Source: Aggregatilineales bacterium
Lineage (GTDB): Bacteria > Chloroflexota > Anaerolineae > Aggregatilineales > Ch27
DNA: 45,725 bases
Reading direction: 5' to 3'
Assembly: GCA_029976005.1 (NCBI GenBank)
Contig: JARKOQ010000190.1
Span: forward strand, 1-45,725
Part shown: one piece after another, positions 31,233-39,423 of the stretch
Layout of the letters: every line of letters begins with the position of its first letter
How positions within the stretch are numbered: the stretch's first letter is position 1
Program-made: the position numbers and the translations under genes
Notes under the pieces: generated by a model
Databases searched by the model: none
What the model saw: only the letters and a program-made list of their open reading frames with translations
Told to the model about the DNA's origin: nothing

Positions 31233-33089
31233 ATGTCGCCGCGAATCGCCGCCATTGTAGCGTGCCTGCTGCTGCTTGCCATCCTGTCGCCCGGCCCGAT
31301 CCTGGCCCAGGGCGGCGATACCGCTTGCCCGGCCCTGGTCGAAACAGCCCTGACCGCGGTCGAGCAGGCCTGCGCGTCCTTGGGGCGCGGCGAGGCCTGC
31401 TATGGCCACACGCGGGTTGACGCGGCCTTCTGGGACGAAACCGCCGAACTGACCTTCGCCGCCCCGGCGGATCGTGTCCCGCTGCTCGATCTGCGCGCGG
31501 TCACGACCGCGCCGCTGGACGCGGTCGCCGGGCAGTGGGGGCTGGCTGTGCTCAGCCTGCAAACCTCCGTTGCCGGGGCCTTGCCCGGCCAGGCCGTGAC
31601 CTTCCTGCTGATGGGTGACGCGCGGATCGAAAACGCCGTCGCGCCGCAGGATGCCGCCCGGCCGGTCGAGCCGGTGGCGGCCGTCGTCGCGGCGGGGAGC
31701 GCGATCAACCTGCGCGGCGGCCCGGCCACGACTGCCCGGATCGTCGCTTCTGCCCAGCCGGGCGACGCGCTGTCCCTGGTGGGGGCCAGCGCCGCCCGCG
31801 ACTGGTACGAGGTCGCCCTGGAGGCGGGGCGGGCCTGGGTTTCCGGTCCGCTCATCGGCGCGAATGCCGACGCCCTGGCCGGGCTGCCCGTGACCGAGGG
31901 CGCGGCCGGTTATGGCCCGATGCAGGCCTTCTATTTCACCTCCGGCCTGAGCGCCCCGGCCTGCGCCGAAGCGCCGGATGCCCTGGTGATCCAGAACAGC
32001 ACCGGGACGCCCGTTGCCTTGCGGATCAACGGCGCGCAGGCCTCGATCGGCTCGACCGTGGTACTGACCCAGGCCCAGATCGAAAGCGACTCCGGGCCAG
32101 TGACACTGCTGGTCTTCACCTTGCTGGAAGGCGAGCTGACGCTCGAAATCAACGAGACGACGATAACCCTGCTTCAGCCCGACTCCGCGCCCGCCGCGCT
32201 GCCCACCCTGGGCGTGACCGTCAACGCCGAGGGCTGGATCGATTCGGCCAGCCGGATCGTCGCGCCGCCGGTGGAAGCCATCGGCCCGGCCGTGGCCCAG
32301 AGCTGCGCGCACACCCTGGCGATCGACGTCCTGGCCGCCATCCCGGAGGCCATCTGCCAGACGCCGCTGGCCCCGGCCGAAGCGCCCGCCCCCGGCGCGG
32401 CTTCTCAATCGACCGCGACCGGCCTGGATGGAATCGGCACGGGCGATCCATGCACGCTCGCGGCGGGGCGGAACGTCAACCTGCGCGGTGGGCCGGGGAC
32501 GGCTTACGTCCTCACCGGCCAGCTTGCCGCCGGGCAGCGCGCCTATCCGGACGGCTATGCCCAGGGAATGGACGGCCTCAACTGGTGGCGGGTGGGCGCG
32601 GACGCCTGGGTGCGCGGCGATCTGGTGGGTCTCGCCGGGGCCTGCGGTGCGCTCGCGCCGGTCGAGCAAGTGCCTACGCCGCCCCCGGCCTCCGCCGGTG
32701 GGAGCAGCGGCGGCTGCACGGTCCTCCACGACGCGCCCGGCCGGGCCAGCTTCAACATGTTCGCCTGCATGTTCAGCGGCGGCATCCGGCTGGCCGCGAA
32801 CTGCGAGTACCTGGTTCGGATGTCGATCGGCTATCACGATGGCGCGGAAGGCGAAGCCGAGGCGCAGGCCGCAATGCCTGGCGTCAGTCTGCCGACCAGC
32901 ATGGACGGCGCGCCGCTGGCCGCCGTGACCGGCAATGTCGTCGAATACAATTCCGGCACGAATTTCTGGGAGGTCAACCAGTATTACACCACCGGCATCC
33001 TGGCCTCTGGTACGTATACAATCGTCGGCCAATCCTATAGCAACGGCCAGTACGTCGATCAGGCCACGTGTGTCATCACGGCCCGTTAG
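31233..33089 (+). CDS. Secreted protein with two SH3 domains, array copy 4
   Basis: A 618-residue paralogue, the longest. Signal peptide PRIAAIVACLLLLAILSPGP, then AQGGDTACPALVE. The core is split by an internal SH3 domain at about 150-215 (INLRGGPATTARIVASAQPG, DWYEVALEAGRAWV), as in copy 3, and continues with PMQAFYFTSGLSAPACAEAP. A second SH3 domain follows the core at about 408-465 (VNLRGGPGTAYVLTGQL, GLNWWRVGADAWVRGDLV). The C-terminal module is again unique (FNMFACMFSGGIRLAANCEY, LPTSMDGAPLAAVTGN, TYTIVGQSYSNGQYVDQATC). It has AGAGGGGGGAG before the ATG. The next gene starts 35 bases downstream, so copies 4 and 5 are likely one unit. Confidence 0.92.
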   Translation: MSPRIAAIVACLLLLAILSPGPILAQGGDTACPALVETALTAVEQACASLGRGEACYGHTRVDAAFWDETAELTFAAPADRVPLLDLRAVTTAPLDAVAGQWGLAVLSLQTSVAGALPGQAVTFLLMGDARIENAVAPQDAARPVEPVAAVVAAGSAINLRGGPATTARIVASAQPGDALSLVGASAARDWYEVALEAGRAWVSGPLIGANADALAGLPVTEGAAGYGPMQAFYFTSGLSAPACAEAPDALVIQNSTGTPVALRINGAQASIGSTVVLTQAQIESDSGPVTLLVFTLLEGELTLEINETTITLLQPDSAPAALPTLGVTVNAEGWIDSASRIVAPPVEAIGPAVAQSCAHTLAIDVLAAIPEAICQTPLAPAEAPAPGAASQSTATGLDGIGTGDPCTLAAGRNVNLRGGPGTAYVLTGQLAAGQRAYPDGYAQGMDGLNWWRVGADAWVRGDLVGLAGACGALAPVEQVPTPPPASAGGSSGGCTVLHDAPGRASFNMFACMFSGGIRLAANCEYLVRMSIGYHDGAEGEAEAQAAMPGVSLPTSMDGAPLAAVTGNVVEYNSGTNFWEVNQYYTTGILASGTYTIVGQSYSNGQYVDQATCVITAR

Positions 33090-33124
33090 GCCGTGAGCAC
33101 TTGAGTGAAAAAGGGGGAAATATC

Positions 33125-34759
33125 ATGAAGCGACCTGTTGGACGATGGCTGATTCTCTGGATCGGGGCCGGACTGCTGTTCGTCGCGATGCTCGCCGCCA
33201 CACTGCCTGCCGCCGCCCAGGGTGGGGCGGAAGCCTGCCCGGCCCTGGTCGAGCTGGCCCTGCAATCCGTGCGCGAGGTCTGCGACCGGCTGGGGCGGGA
33301 CGAAGCCTGTTACGGCCATACTCTGGTGGAAGCGACGTTCTGGGACGAGGCCGCCGACCTGACCTTCAGCGCCCCGGCGGATCGCGTCCCGCTGCTCGAT
33401 TTGCGCACGCTCGCCACTGCGCCGCTGGACCTCGCCAGCGAGACGTGGGGCGTGGCCCTGCTCAACCTCCAGACCCCGGTGGAAGGCGCGCTGCCCGGCC
33501 AGGCCGTGACCTTCCTGCTGATGGGCGACGCGCAGCTCGAAAATGCCGTCGCGCCGGAGGACGCCTCCGCGGACCTCGCCCCGATGCAGGCCTTTTACTT
33601 CACGGCCGGTCTGAGCGCCCCGGCCTGTACCGAGGCGCCCGACGCGCTGTTCGTGCAGTCTCCGCAGGGCGTCGAGGTCGCGCTGCGCATCAACGACCTG
33701 GACGTGACCATCGGCTCGTCGATCATCGTCAGCCTGACCACCATCCCCGACGGCGCGGGCGGCCAGATTCCGGTCATGGTCGTGACCCTGCTGCAAGGTT
33801 CGGCCAACGTCCTGTTCAACGATCAGCGGATCGCCTTCGAGCAGCCGGATTGGACCGACGCCGCAGCGCTGCCTGTGTACGCCGTGACGCTCAACGCCGA
33901 GGGCCGCGTCGACGAGAACTCGGTCGCGGTCGAGCCGCCGCTGGACGCGATCGCCCCGGCCGTGCAGGCTTCGTGCGCCAACGCCATGATCATGCTCGAA
34001 CGGCCGCAAACGCTGTGCAGCACGCCATTGGCCCCGGCCTCGATCGCGCCGCAGACCGTCCCGCCGTCCGGCAGCGCCGATCCGCTGGCCGGGGTTGGCC
34101 CCGGCGATCCCTGTACCGCCGCCCCCGGCTCGACCATCAACCGGCGCGGCGGCCCCGGCACGAACTACCCGCTGCAAGGCCAGCTCACCGCGCTGGAGTC
34201 CGTCCAACTGGCGGGTTACGCCGAGGGCGCGGATGGCTACCGCTGGTACCAGACGGCGGGCGGGACCTGGCTGCGCGGCGACCTGGTGCGCACGGCGGGC
34301 AATTGCGCCGCCCTGGGGCCGGTGCCGACCCCGCAGCCGCCCGCCCCGGCTCCGGCCCCGTCTGGCGGCGGCCGGGGCACCCAAGTCGGCCTGATGTGGC
34401 ACCTGATGGCTTGCACCTACAGCGAAGAAAGCATCGTCAGCCCGGTCAGTTTCGGCTGGGGCGTGGGCTGTTTCGACACCGCCGAAAGCGCCAACGCCCA
34501 CTCGAATCCGGCCGCTTTCCAGCTATACGTGGACGGCGTGGCGCTGGACATGAGCGTCCTGCAAAAGCGCGGGCCGGAAGTCCACGCGCCGGTCTGCCCG
34601 TATGGCTGGAGCTACTACTACCCGGCCATCCCCCTGTCGCCGGGCGAGCACACGCTCACCCTCAACCAGACCCTGATTGATAGCTGGCAGGATCAGTCCG
34701 GCGGTGGGCAGGCCGGGCAGACCAACACGATGGGCTGTGTGATCAACGTGACCCGGTAG
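33125..34759 (+). CDS. Secreted core-SH3 protein, array copy 5
   Basis: A 544-residue paralogue. Signal peptide GRWLILWIGAGLLFVAMLAA, then AAAQGGAEACPALVE. The core has no internal SH3 (LLMGDAQLENAVAPED runs straight into APMQAFYFTAGLSAPACTEA). One SH3 domain follows at about 330-388 (INRRGGPGTNYPLQGQL, GYRWYQTAGGTWLRGDLV). The C-terminal module is about 125 residues long (TQVGLMWHLMACTYSEESIV, FQLYVDGVALDMSVLQKRG, PGEHTLTLNQTLID, ending MGCVINVTR) and shares only the D-G-x-x-L and G-x-H-T pattern with the other copies. AAAGGGGGAAA precedes ATG 33125; an in-frame GTG at 33068 lies inside copy 4 and is rejected. A hairpin terminator follows. Confidence 0.92.
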   Translation: MKRPVGRWLILWIGAGLLFVAMLAATLPAAAQGGAEACPALVELALQSVREVCDRLGRDEACYGHTLVEATFWDEAADLTFSAPADRVPLLDLRTLATAPLDLASETWGVALLNLQTPVEGALPGQAVTFLLMGDAQLENAVAPEDASADLAPMQAFYFTAGLSAPACTEAPDALFVQSPQGVEVALRINDLDVTIGSSIIVSLTTIPDGAGGQIPVMVVTLLQGSANVLFNDQRIAFEQPDWTDAAALPVYAVTLNAEGRVDENSVAVEPPLDAIAPAVQASCANAMIMLERPQTLCSTPLAPASIAPQTVPPSGSADPLAGVGPGDPCTAAPGSTINRRGGPGTNYPLQGQLTALESVQLAGYAEGADGYRWYQTAGGTWLRGDLVRTAGNCAALGPVPTPQPPAPAPAPSGGGRGTQVGLMWHLMACTYSEESIVSPVSFGWGVGCFDTAESANAHSNPAAFQLYVDGVALDMSVLQKRGPEVHAPVCPYGWSYYYPAIPLSPGEHTLTLNQTLIDSWQDQSGGGQAGQTNTMGCVINVTR

Positions 34760-34799
34760 GGGGAAGTAGACAGGTCTCAGTTCACAGTCGTCAGTCAAA

Positions 34800-34844
34800 G
34801 CGGAGCGGGCGTGCATGTGCTGTGCGCCCGCTTCGCATGGTTTT
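34800..34844 (+). terminator. Terminator of the paralogue array
   Basis: GCGGAGCGGGCG (34800-34811) with CGCCCGCTTCGC (34825-34836), one G-T pair, followed by ATGGTTTTCG. It separates the array from the convergent helicase-associated gene. Confidence 0.75.
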
Positions 34845-34902
34845 CGCTTCGACGCTTGCCGCTTAGGCGCTATTTCCGGCCTCTGGTCTCCTGGCCTCGC
34901 CT

Positions 34903-36654
34903 TTATCCGGGCGCGTCGGCCCCGGAGTCGACCAGGTCGGCCAGCAGGCCGTGCTCGGCCAGGGCGTCTTGCAAGGCTGGCCCCTGGCCGGGACGGACGA
35001 TCACCGCTTCCGGCCCCAGGCGCGCCCCCAGGTAACGCCGTACCGCCGGCTCATTGAGTACGGCGTCCAGCGCCTGGGCGGAACGGGTGCGCAGCACGGT
35101 CAGGTGTTCGATCGTCGCGTCGGCCTCGGCGGTCTGCCCCCAGCGGGCCAGCATGGCCTCGACCCCTTCGGGCAGCTTGTCGCTGCCGGTCGTGCGGGTC
35201 AAAAAGGCCCGGATGTGCGGCTCCTTGATCCCCTGGGCCGAGGCCCGGCGCAGCCCGCGCGGGCTGAAGCGGTAGCGGTAGCCTTCCGCCGCGCCGCTGA
35301 GCCACTCCGAGAAGCGGGCCAGTTGGAAGCGGTCGTAGCGGCTGAAACGGCGCGAGACTTCAGCCGTGCCGTTGTCCTGAAGGCGCAGCGCCTCCGCCTC
35401 GTCGGGCCGGGCGGGCCAGCCCTTGCCGGCGGCCAGGGCGCGCCCGTAGGCGTTCAGGCGGCCCAGCAGTCCCCCGGCGTAGCGCCCCAGGTCGGCCAGC
35501 CCCAGCCAGTGCAGCGGCCCGGTCAGGATGTAACGAAGCTGCGCGCCTTCCACCCCGTCCCAGCTTTCGAAGCCGAGCAGGTAGTCGCCGCCCTCGGCTC
35601 GGCGGATATACCAGCTTTCGTAGTCGCCGCCGGGGCGTTGGAAATCGGCGTCGATCTCGCGGATCTCGCCCACCACGCCGGTCACGATCCACCACGAGTC
35701 GGGCGGCAGATCGGCCAGGTAGTTCAGGATCATGGCCCGGCCCAGGCGCGGATCGTTGCCCGCTGTCTCCACGACCAGGCCCGGTGTGTGGAACAACTCG
35801 TTGAAATCGGTCGTCTCGCGCCAGCCGGCGGCCAGCAGGCGCACCTGCTCGCTGCGCGGGGCTTCCAGCCAGCGCCGGGCGTTGTGGCTGACCGGCTTGA
35901 GCAGCCCATCCCGCGGGGCGAGCAAGCCCAGCGCGCGGGCCAGCCCCAGCAAAAAGGCCAGCCGGTCGTCCTCCGGCTTGAGCAGGAAATGGCGCAGGGT
36001 GTCGAGGTGGCTGGGCGGCAGTTGGCCGTCCGGACGGGCTTCGACCGCTGCCACCTGGAGGTAAGCCAGCACGGTCGCCAGATCGTCGACCAGGGTCGTA
36101 TCCGCCGCCCAGATTTCCTCCGGTTGGTCGGCCGGGGAAGACCAGCCTTCCGGCAACGGCTCGTCGTCCTCGTCGGGAGGGAGATCGTCCTCGTCCGCCT
36201 GGCTGAGGTCGAAGCCGGTGCGGTGGGCGGGCAGGACGCGGGCCAGGTCGGAGGGGACGTAGATCACGGCTTGCGGCCCGGCGGCGGCCTCGTCGAAACC
36301 GCGCGCGATCAGGCCGCGGTAGTAGAGCGCCTCGGCCACGCTGGCCGGGTCGAGATAGAGCTTCTCGCGCTCCAGGCGGCCGGGGCCCATCTCGCGGATT
36401 TCGCCGTACAGGCGGTAGAACTTGGGCGCGGCCATCGTGCCGCGCGCGCCGAGCAAAATCTGCATGGCCCCGCGCTGTTCGTCGTCCAGCCGGTCCCAGA
36501 CGGCCGCCGCCGCGTTGGGATCGAGCATCACCTGGAGCAGCGCGCCCCGGATGTCGGTCACGCTGTGCGATTCGAGGTCGATATCCCAGCGGGCGGCGAT
36601 CACCGCCAGCATCACGGGGTCGTAGTCGCGGAGCGCATGTTCCAGGTTCGGCAT
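34903..36654 (-). CDS. Helicase XPB/Ssl2-type N-terminal-domain protein (no helicase motor)
   Basis: A 583-residue soluble protein made of repeated winged-helix-like parts. The N-terminus MPNLEHALRDYDPVMLAVIA and later LGARGTMAAPKFYRLYGEIR fit the helicase-associated family seen in Actinobacteria and Chloroflexota. The last 150 residues (FSRYDRFQLARFSEWL, YRYRFSPRGLRRASAQGIKE, DATIEHLTVLRTRSAQAL) recall the XPB/Ssl2 N-terminal fold, including the L-x-V-L-R-T-x-S strand. No Walker A or DEAD/DEAH box is present, so it has no helicase activity itself; a role as loader or DNA-binding partner is inference. Start: ATG 36654, weak GAGG site. An acidic linker (DEDDLPPDEDDEPLPEGW) lies at about 154-172. 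It is a single gene with its own upstream gap. Confidence 0.8.
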   Translation of the reverse strand: MPNLEHALRDYDPVMLAVIAARWDIDLESHSVTDIRGALLQVMLDPNAAAAVWDRLDDEQRGAMQILLGARGTMAAPKFYRLYGEIREMGPGRLEREKLYLDPASVAEALYYRGLIARGFDEAAAGPQAVIYVPSDLARVLPAHRTGFDLSQADEDDLPPDEDDEPLPEGWSSPADQPEEIWAADTTLVDDLATVLAYLQVAAVEARPDGQLPPSHLDTLRHFLLKPEDDRLAFLLGLARALGLLAPRDGLLKPVSHNARRWLEAPRSEQVRLLAAGWRETTDFNELFHTPGLVVETAGNDPRLGRAMILNYLADLPPDSWWIVTGVVGEIREIDADFQRPGGDYESWYIRRAEGGDYLLGFESWDGVEGAQLRYILTGPLHWLGLADLGRYAGGLLGRLNAYGRALAAGKGWPARPDEAEALRLQDNGTAEVSRRFSRYDRFQLARFSEWLSGAAEGYRYRFSPRGLRRASAQGIKEPHIRAFLTRTTGSDKLPEGVEAMLARWGQTAEADATIEHLTVLRTRSAQALDAVLNEPAVRRYLGARLGPEAVIVRPGQGPALQDALAEHGLLADLVDSGADAPG

Positions 36655-36745
36655 GTCCCATCCATCCTCGGCTGTGGCTCGTCTGCTTCAAAGTATAGGT
36701 GGCCCCGCGCGGCAAGGCAAAAGGCCACATTGCTTTGTTCGCCCC

Positions 36746-36774
36746 TTGCAGGATTGCCTTTGGCATTGCATAAT
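36746..36774 (+). promoter_or_regulatory. Promoter of the ZIP transporter gene
   Basis: TTGCAG (36746-36751), 17-base spacer, CATAAT (36769-36774). The leader is about 35 bases. Confidence 0.6.
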
Positions 36775-36788
36775 TTAGGCAAGCCAAA
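36774..36788. promoter_or_regulatory. Imperfect palindrome overlapping the ZIP start site, candidate metal-repressor site
   Basis: TTTAGGCAAGCCAAA: TT-A-GGC-AA-GCC-A-AA with one mismatched pair. It sits at the predicted transcription start, a repression position, and resembles DtxR/MntR-family sites in general shape. No such regulator gene is in the window. Confidence 0.35.
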
Positions 36789-36814
36789 CTTTTTGTCTAA
36801 CCAGGGGGTAACCC

Positions 36815-37630
36815 ATGATCGAAGCCATTTCCAGCATCAACCCGACCCTCCAGGCCCTGTTCGCCACCCTGTTCACCTGGGGGCTGACCGCCGCCGGATC
36901 GGGACTGGTCTTTTTCACCAAATCATTCAATCGCAAGCTGTTGGACATGATGCTCGGTTTCGCCGCCGGGGTGATGACCGCCGCCAGCTTCTGGTCGCTG
37001 CTGGCCCCGTCGATCGAGATGGCCAAGGGGATCGAAGGCATGCCGGCCTGGCTGCCGGCCATCGTCGGGTTCATGTTTGGCGGCGGATTCCTGCGCGGCC
37101 TGGACCTGGTGTTGCCTCACCTGCATCCGAACCTGGCGCGCGGCGAGGCGGAAGGCCCCAAGACCGGCTTGCAGCGCTCGATTCTGATGGTGCTGGCGAT
37201 CACGCTCCACAACATCCCCGAAGGGCTGGCGGTCGGCGTGGCCTTTGGCGCGGCGGCGGCCGGCCTGGAGTCGGCCACGGTCGCCGGGGCGGTCGCGCTG
37301 GCGATCGGCATTGGCATCCAGAACTTCCCGGAAGGCTTCGCGGTGTCCATGCCGCTGCGCGGCGAGGGGCTGAGCCGCTTCAGGAGTTTCTGGTACGGCC
37401 AGCTTTCGGCCATCGTGGAGCCGATCGCGGGGGTGATTGGCGCGGCCGCCGTCCTGGTGGCGCGCCCGCTGCTGCCCTTCGCCCTGGCCTTCGCCGCCGG
37501 CGCGATGATCTTCGTGGTGGTCGAGGAAGTCATCCCCGAATCGCATTCGGCGGGCAACGACGACCTGGCGACCTTCGGCACGATGGCCGGGTTCGCGGTG
37601 ATGATGCTGCTCGACGTGGCCCTGGGGTAG
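36815..37630 (+). CDS. ZIP-family divalent metal transporter
   Basis: A 271-residue inner-membrane protein with eight predicted spans. The ZIP signatures are clear: [14 protein letters not shown] in span IV (about residues 130-143) and [14 protein letters not shown] in span V (about 170-183), giving the His/Glu binuclear metal site. The loop between spans III and IV has a His-containing [13 protein letters not shown] proteins bring Zn2+, Fe2+ or Mn2+ into the cytoplasm; the exact metal cannot be read from sequence. ATG 36815 is preceded by AGGGGGTAACCC. It has its own promoter with a palindrome that could be a metal-dependent operator, and no obvious terminator; a CCAAG-type repeat follows the stop. 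Confidence 0.94.
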   Translation: MIEAISSINPTLQALFATLFTWGLTAAGSGLVFFTKSFNRKLLDMMLGFAAGVMTAASFWSLLAPSIEMAKGIEGMPAWLPAIVGFMFGGGFLRGLDLVLPHLHPNLARGEAEGPKTGLQRSILMVLAITLHNIPEGLAVGVAFGAAAAGLESATVAGAVALAIGIGIQNFPEGFAVSMPLRGEGLSRFRSFWYGQLSAIVEPIAGVIGAAAVLVARPLLPFALAFAAGAMIFVVVEEVIPESHSAGNDDLATFGTMAGFAVMMLLDVALG

Positions 37631-37648
37631 GGCGGGCAATCAAGCAGG

Positions 37649-37682
37649 TTGAACCGCCAAGACGCCCCAAGGACGCCAGGGA
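37649..37682. repeat. TTGAACCGCCAAG intergenic repeat, copy 1
   Basis: TTGAACCGCCAAG followed by GACGCC-CCAAGGACGCC strings. The same 13-base head and CCAAG periodicity occur at 39314-39348. From memory this repeat type is scattered in intergenic DNA of several phyla. Confidence 0.7.
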
Positions 37683-37816
37683 AAAGCGCGGAGAAAGACA
37701 AAACATAGAAAAATCAGGGCACTAGAAGGCTGGTGAGGACGCCAGGTAACTGTTTGCCTCTGCGGTGGGATGTCGTTTTCCGTTTGATGCGATGCCCCTG
37801 CCTCCGGTGTGGCCGG

Positions 37817-37845
37817 TTGGCCCGGCGGCGGGGCAGGGCTACAAT
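37817..37845 (+). promoter_or_regulatory. Promoter of the dihydroorotate-dehydrogenase-like gene
   Basis: TTGGCC (37817-37822), 17-base spacer, TACAAT (37840-37845), 36 bases before the ATG. Confidence 0.55.
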
Positions 37846-37880
37846 ACTCGTATCCGCCGCGCCACACCGGGAGAGGCCGC

Positions 37881-38879
37881 ATGTCCGTCGAACTGACCCG
37901 CCTGGGCAAACACAGTCTGATCGTCGAATCGCCGGTCATGCCGGCCGCGGGATGCTTTGGCTACGGCAAGGAGTACGCCCCGCTGGTCGAGTCCGCCAAA
38001 CCGGGGGCCGCGAAGCCCGCCGGTCAGCCGGAGGCCGAGTCCGCGGAGCGCAAGGACCTGATCGAGATCAAAAAACTGGGGGCGGTCGTGACCAACCCGG
38101 TCACCTACAAGCCCCGCCGCACGGCGCGCGGCACCAGCGTCGTGGCCCTGTCCGGAGGGCTGCTGCTGCACACCGGGATGCCCAACCCCGGCATCGTCAA
38201 GGTCATCAAGGAGTACGGCCAGACCTGGGCCAGACTGCCCATCCCGGTTATTGTCCACATCATGGGCACCATCCCGCCGGACGTGCGCCGCTGCGCGCGT
38301 GCCCTGGCCGATACCCCGGTGCAGGGCATCGAACTGGGCATCCACGATCTGGCGACGGTCGAGGAGATGGAGACCCTGATCGAGGTCGTGACCGAGGCCA
38401 CCCAGCTCCCGCTGCTGGTACGCGTGCCGCTCGACCGGGCGGCGGAGCTGGCCCCGGCGGTCGCCCACAGCCCGGCGGGGGCGATCGTGGTCGGCGGGCC
38501 GCCGCGCGGCCTGGCCCGCGACCCCCTCAGCGGGCAAATCCTCAGCGGGCGGTTGTACGGGCCACTGGTCAAGCCGATCGCCTTGCGGGCCATGTCGCAG
38601 GTGGTCCAGCTCGTGGAGAAGGAAGGGCTGCCCGTCATCGGCGGCGGCGGGATTCACTCCACCCAGGACGCGCGCGACTTCATCGAGGTGGGGGCGCGGG
38701 CCGTGCAACTCGACAGCCTGATCTGGGCCAGGCCCGGCCTGGCGGAGATTATCGCCCGCGACCTGGGCGGGCTGGAACTGACCCGCCCCATCGACGCCTA
38801 CCCGGACGAATGGTTCCCCGGCATCGGCGAGACCTTCCGCAAGAAGAGCATGACCCCGCCGCCCGATCTGCCGGAATGA
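37881..38879 (+). CDS. Dihydroorotate-dehydrogenase-like FMN barrel enzyme with altered active site
   Basis: A 332-residue TIM-barrel protein of the PyrD class 1 type. An early SPVMPAAGCFGYGKEY segment, the substrate/FMN loop LGAVVTNPVTYKPRR, and a C-terminal phosphate-binding part LPVIGGGGIHSTQDARDF followed by EVGARAVQLDSLI support FMN binding. In true class 1 enzymes a GIELNISCPN loop carries the catalytic Cys; here the same place reads QGIELGIHDLATVEEM, so Asn, Cys and Pro-Asn are absent. It may oxidise or reduce another substrate or have lost activity. GGGAGAGGC precedes the ATG. Only seven bases separate its stop from the convergent small gene, with no terminator. Confidence 0.78.
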   Translation: MSVELTRLGKHSLIVESPVMPAAGCFGYGKEYAPLVESAKPGAAKPAGQPEAESAERKDLIEIKKLGAVVTNPVTYKPRRTARGTSVVALSGGLLLHTGMPNPGIVKVIKEYGQTWARLPIPVIVHIMGTIPPDVRRCARALADTPVQGIELGIHDLATVEEMETLIEVVTEATQLPLLVRVPLDRAAELAPAVAHSPAGAIVVGGPPRGLARDPLSGQILSGRLYGPLVKPIALRAMSQVVQLVEKEGLPVIGGGGIHSTQDARDFIEVGARAVQLDSLIWARPGLAEIIARDLGGLELTRPIDAYPDEWFPGIGETFRKKSMTPPPDLPE

Positions 38880-38886
38880 GCCGAGA

Positions 38887-39276
38887 TCAACCGGCCTTCT
38901 CCGCCCGCCGCTGGAGGATGAGCTGGCGGGCTTCCTCGACCGATTGGGCTGTAAAGAAGCGTGCCCCCGGCGAGCGATAGACGCGGCGCAGCACGCTGAT
39001 CGACATCTCCACGAACATCCCGCCGCCGACCAGGACGACGCTTTGCGTCGTGTCCGGAATCTCCACGACCGACTTGCGGATGTTGGTGAACAGCCCTTCC
39101 GGCCACAGCCGGCTGTTGGACATGTCCGTGATGGTGTCTGTGGGGTGGTCGACCGATTGGGCCAGTTCCCAGGCCCGGTCGATCGCGGCGCGGTACTCGT
39201 TCCAGGTCCAGGGTGAGCTGAAGGTGTAGCGGATGATCGTCTGCTCGGCGTCATCCCAGTCCACGTGAATTGGCAT
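38887..39276 (-). CDS. Small STAS/SpoIIAA-like hypothetical protein
   Basis: A 129-residue soluble protein. MPIHVDWDDAEQTIIRYTF and the following WTWNEYRAAIDRAWELAQSV, then VVLVGGGMFVEMSISVLRRV and AQSVEEARQLILQRR, give a beta-alpha-beta pattern like SpoIIAA/STAS-type small domains found in Chloroflexota. It has no catalytic residue and its partner is unknown. GAGGAG precedes the ATG at 39276. It is convergent with the FMN-enzyme gene and in the same direction as the NAD synthetase gene, which ends 147 bases downstream of none of its own elements, so it is probably transcribed alone. Confidence 0.7.
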   Translation of the reverse strand: MPIHVDWDDAEQTIIRYTFSSPWTWNEYRAAIDRAWELAQSVDHPTDTITDMSNSRLWPEGLFTNIRKSVVEIPDTTQSVVLVGGGMFVEMSISVLRRVYRSPGARFFTAQSVEEARQLILQRRAEKAG

Positions 39277-39313
39277 ATCTCCTCACAGCATGACTCGATA
39301 AAAGAAAGACAAT

Positions 39314-39348
39314 TTGAACCGCCAAGCCGCCAAGAACGCAAAGAAAGA
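39314..39348. repeat. TTGAACCGCCAAG intergenic repeat, copy 2
   Basis: TTGAACCGCCAAG then CCGCCAAGAACGC, matching the copy at 37649. About 40 bases downstream is TTGTTTCTTGCCTCTTGCCT, another short-period string in the same gap (39391-39421). Confidence 0.7.
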
Positions 39349-39423
39349 CTTACGATGGCCTCGGCGCAGTGAAGCAGCGCGGCCTCTGTTTTTCTTGTTT
39401 CTTGCCTCTTGCCTCTCGTCCTC

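Noticed and set aside
34951-37725. A 924-codon open frame on the plus strand, opposite the helicase-associated gene and running through the ZIP gene
   Set aside because: It overlaps two well-supported genes and reads as a compositional mirror without family features.
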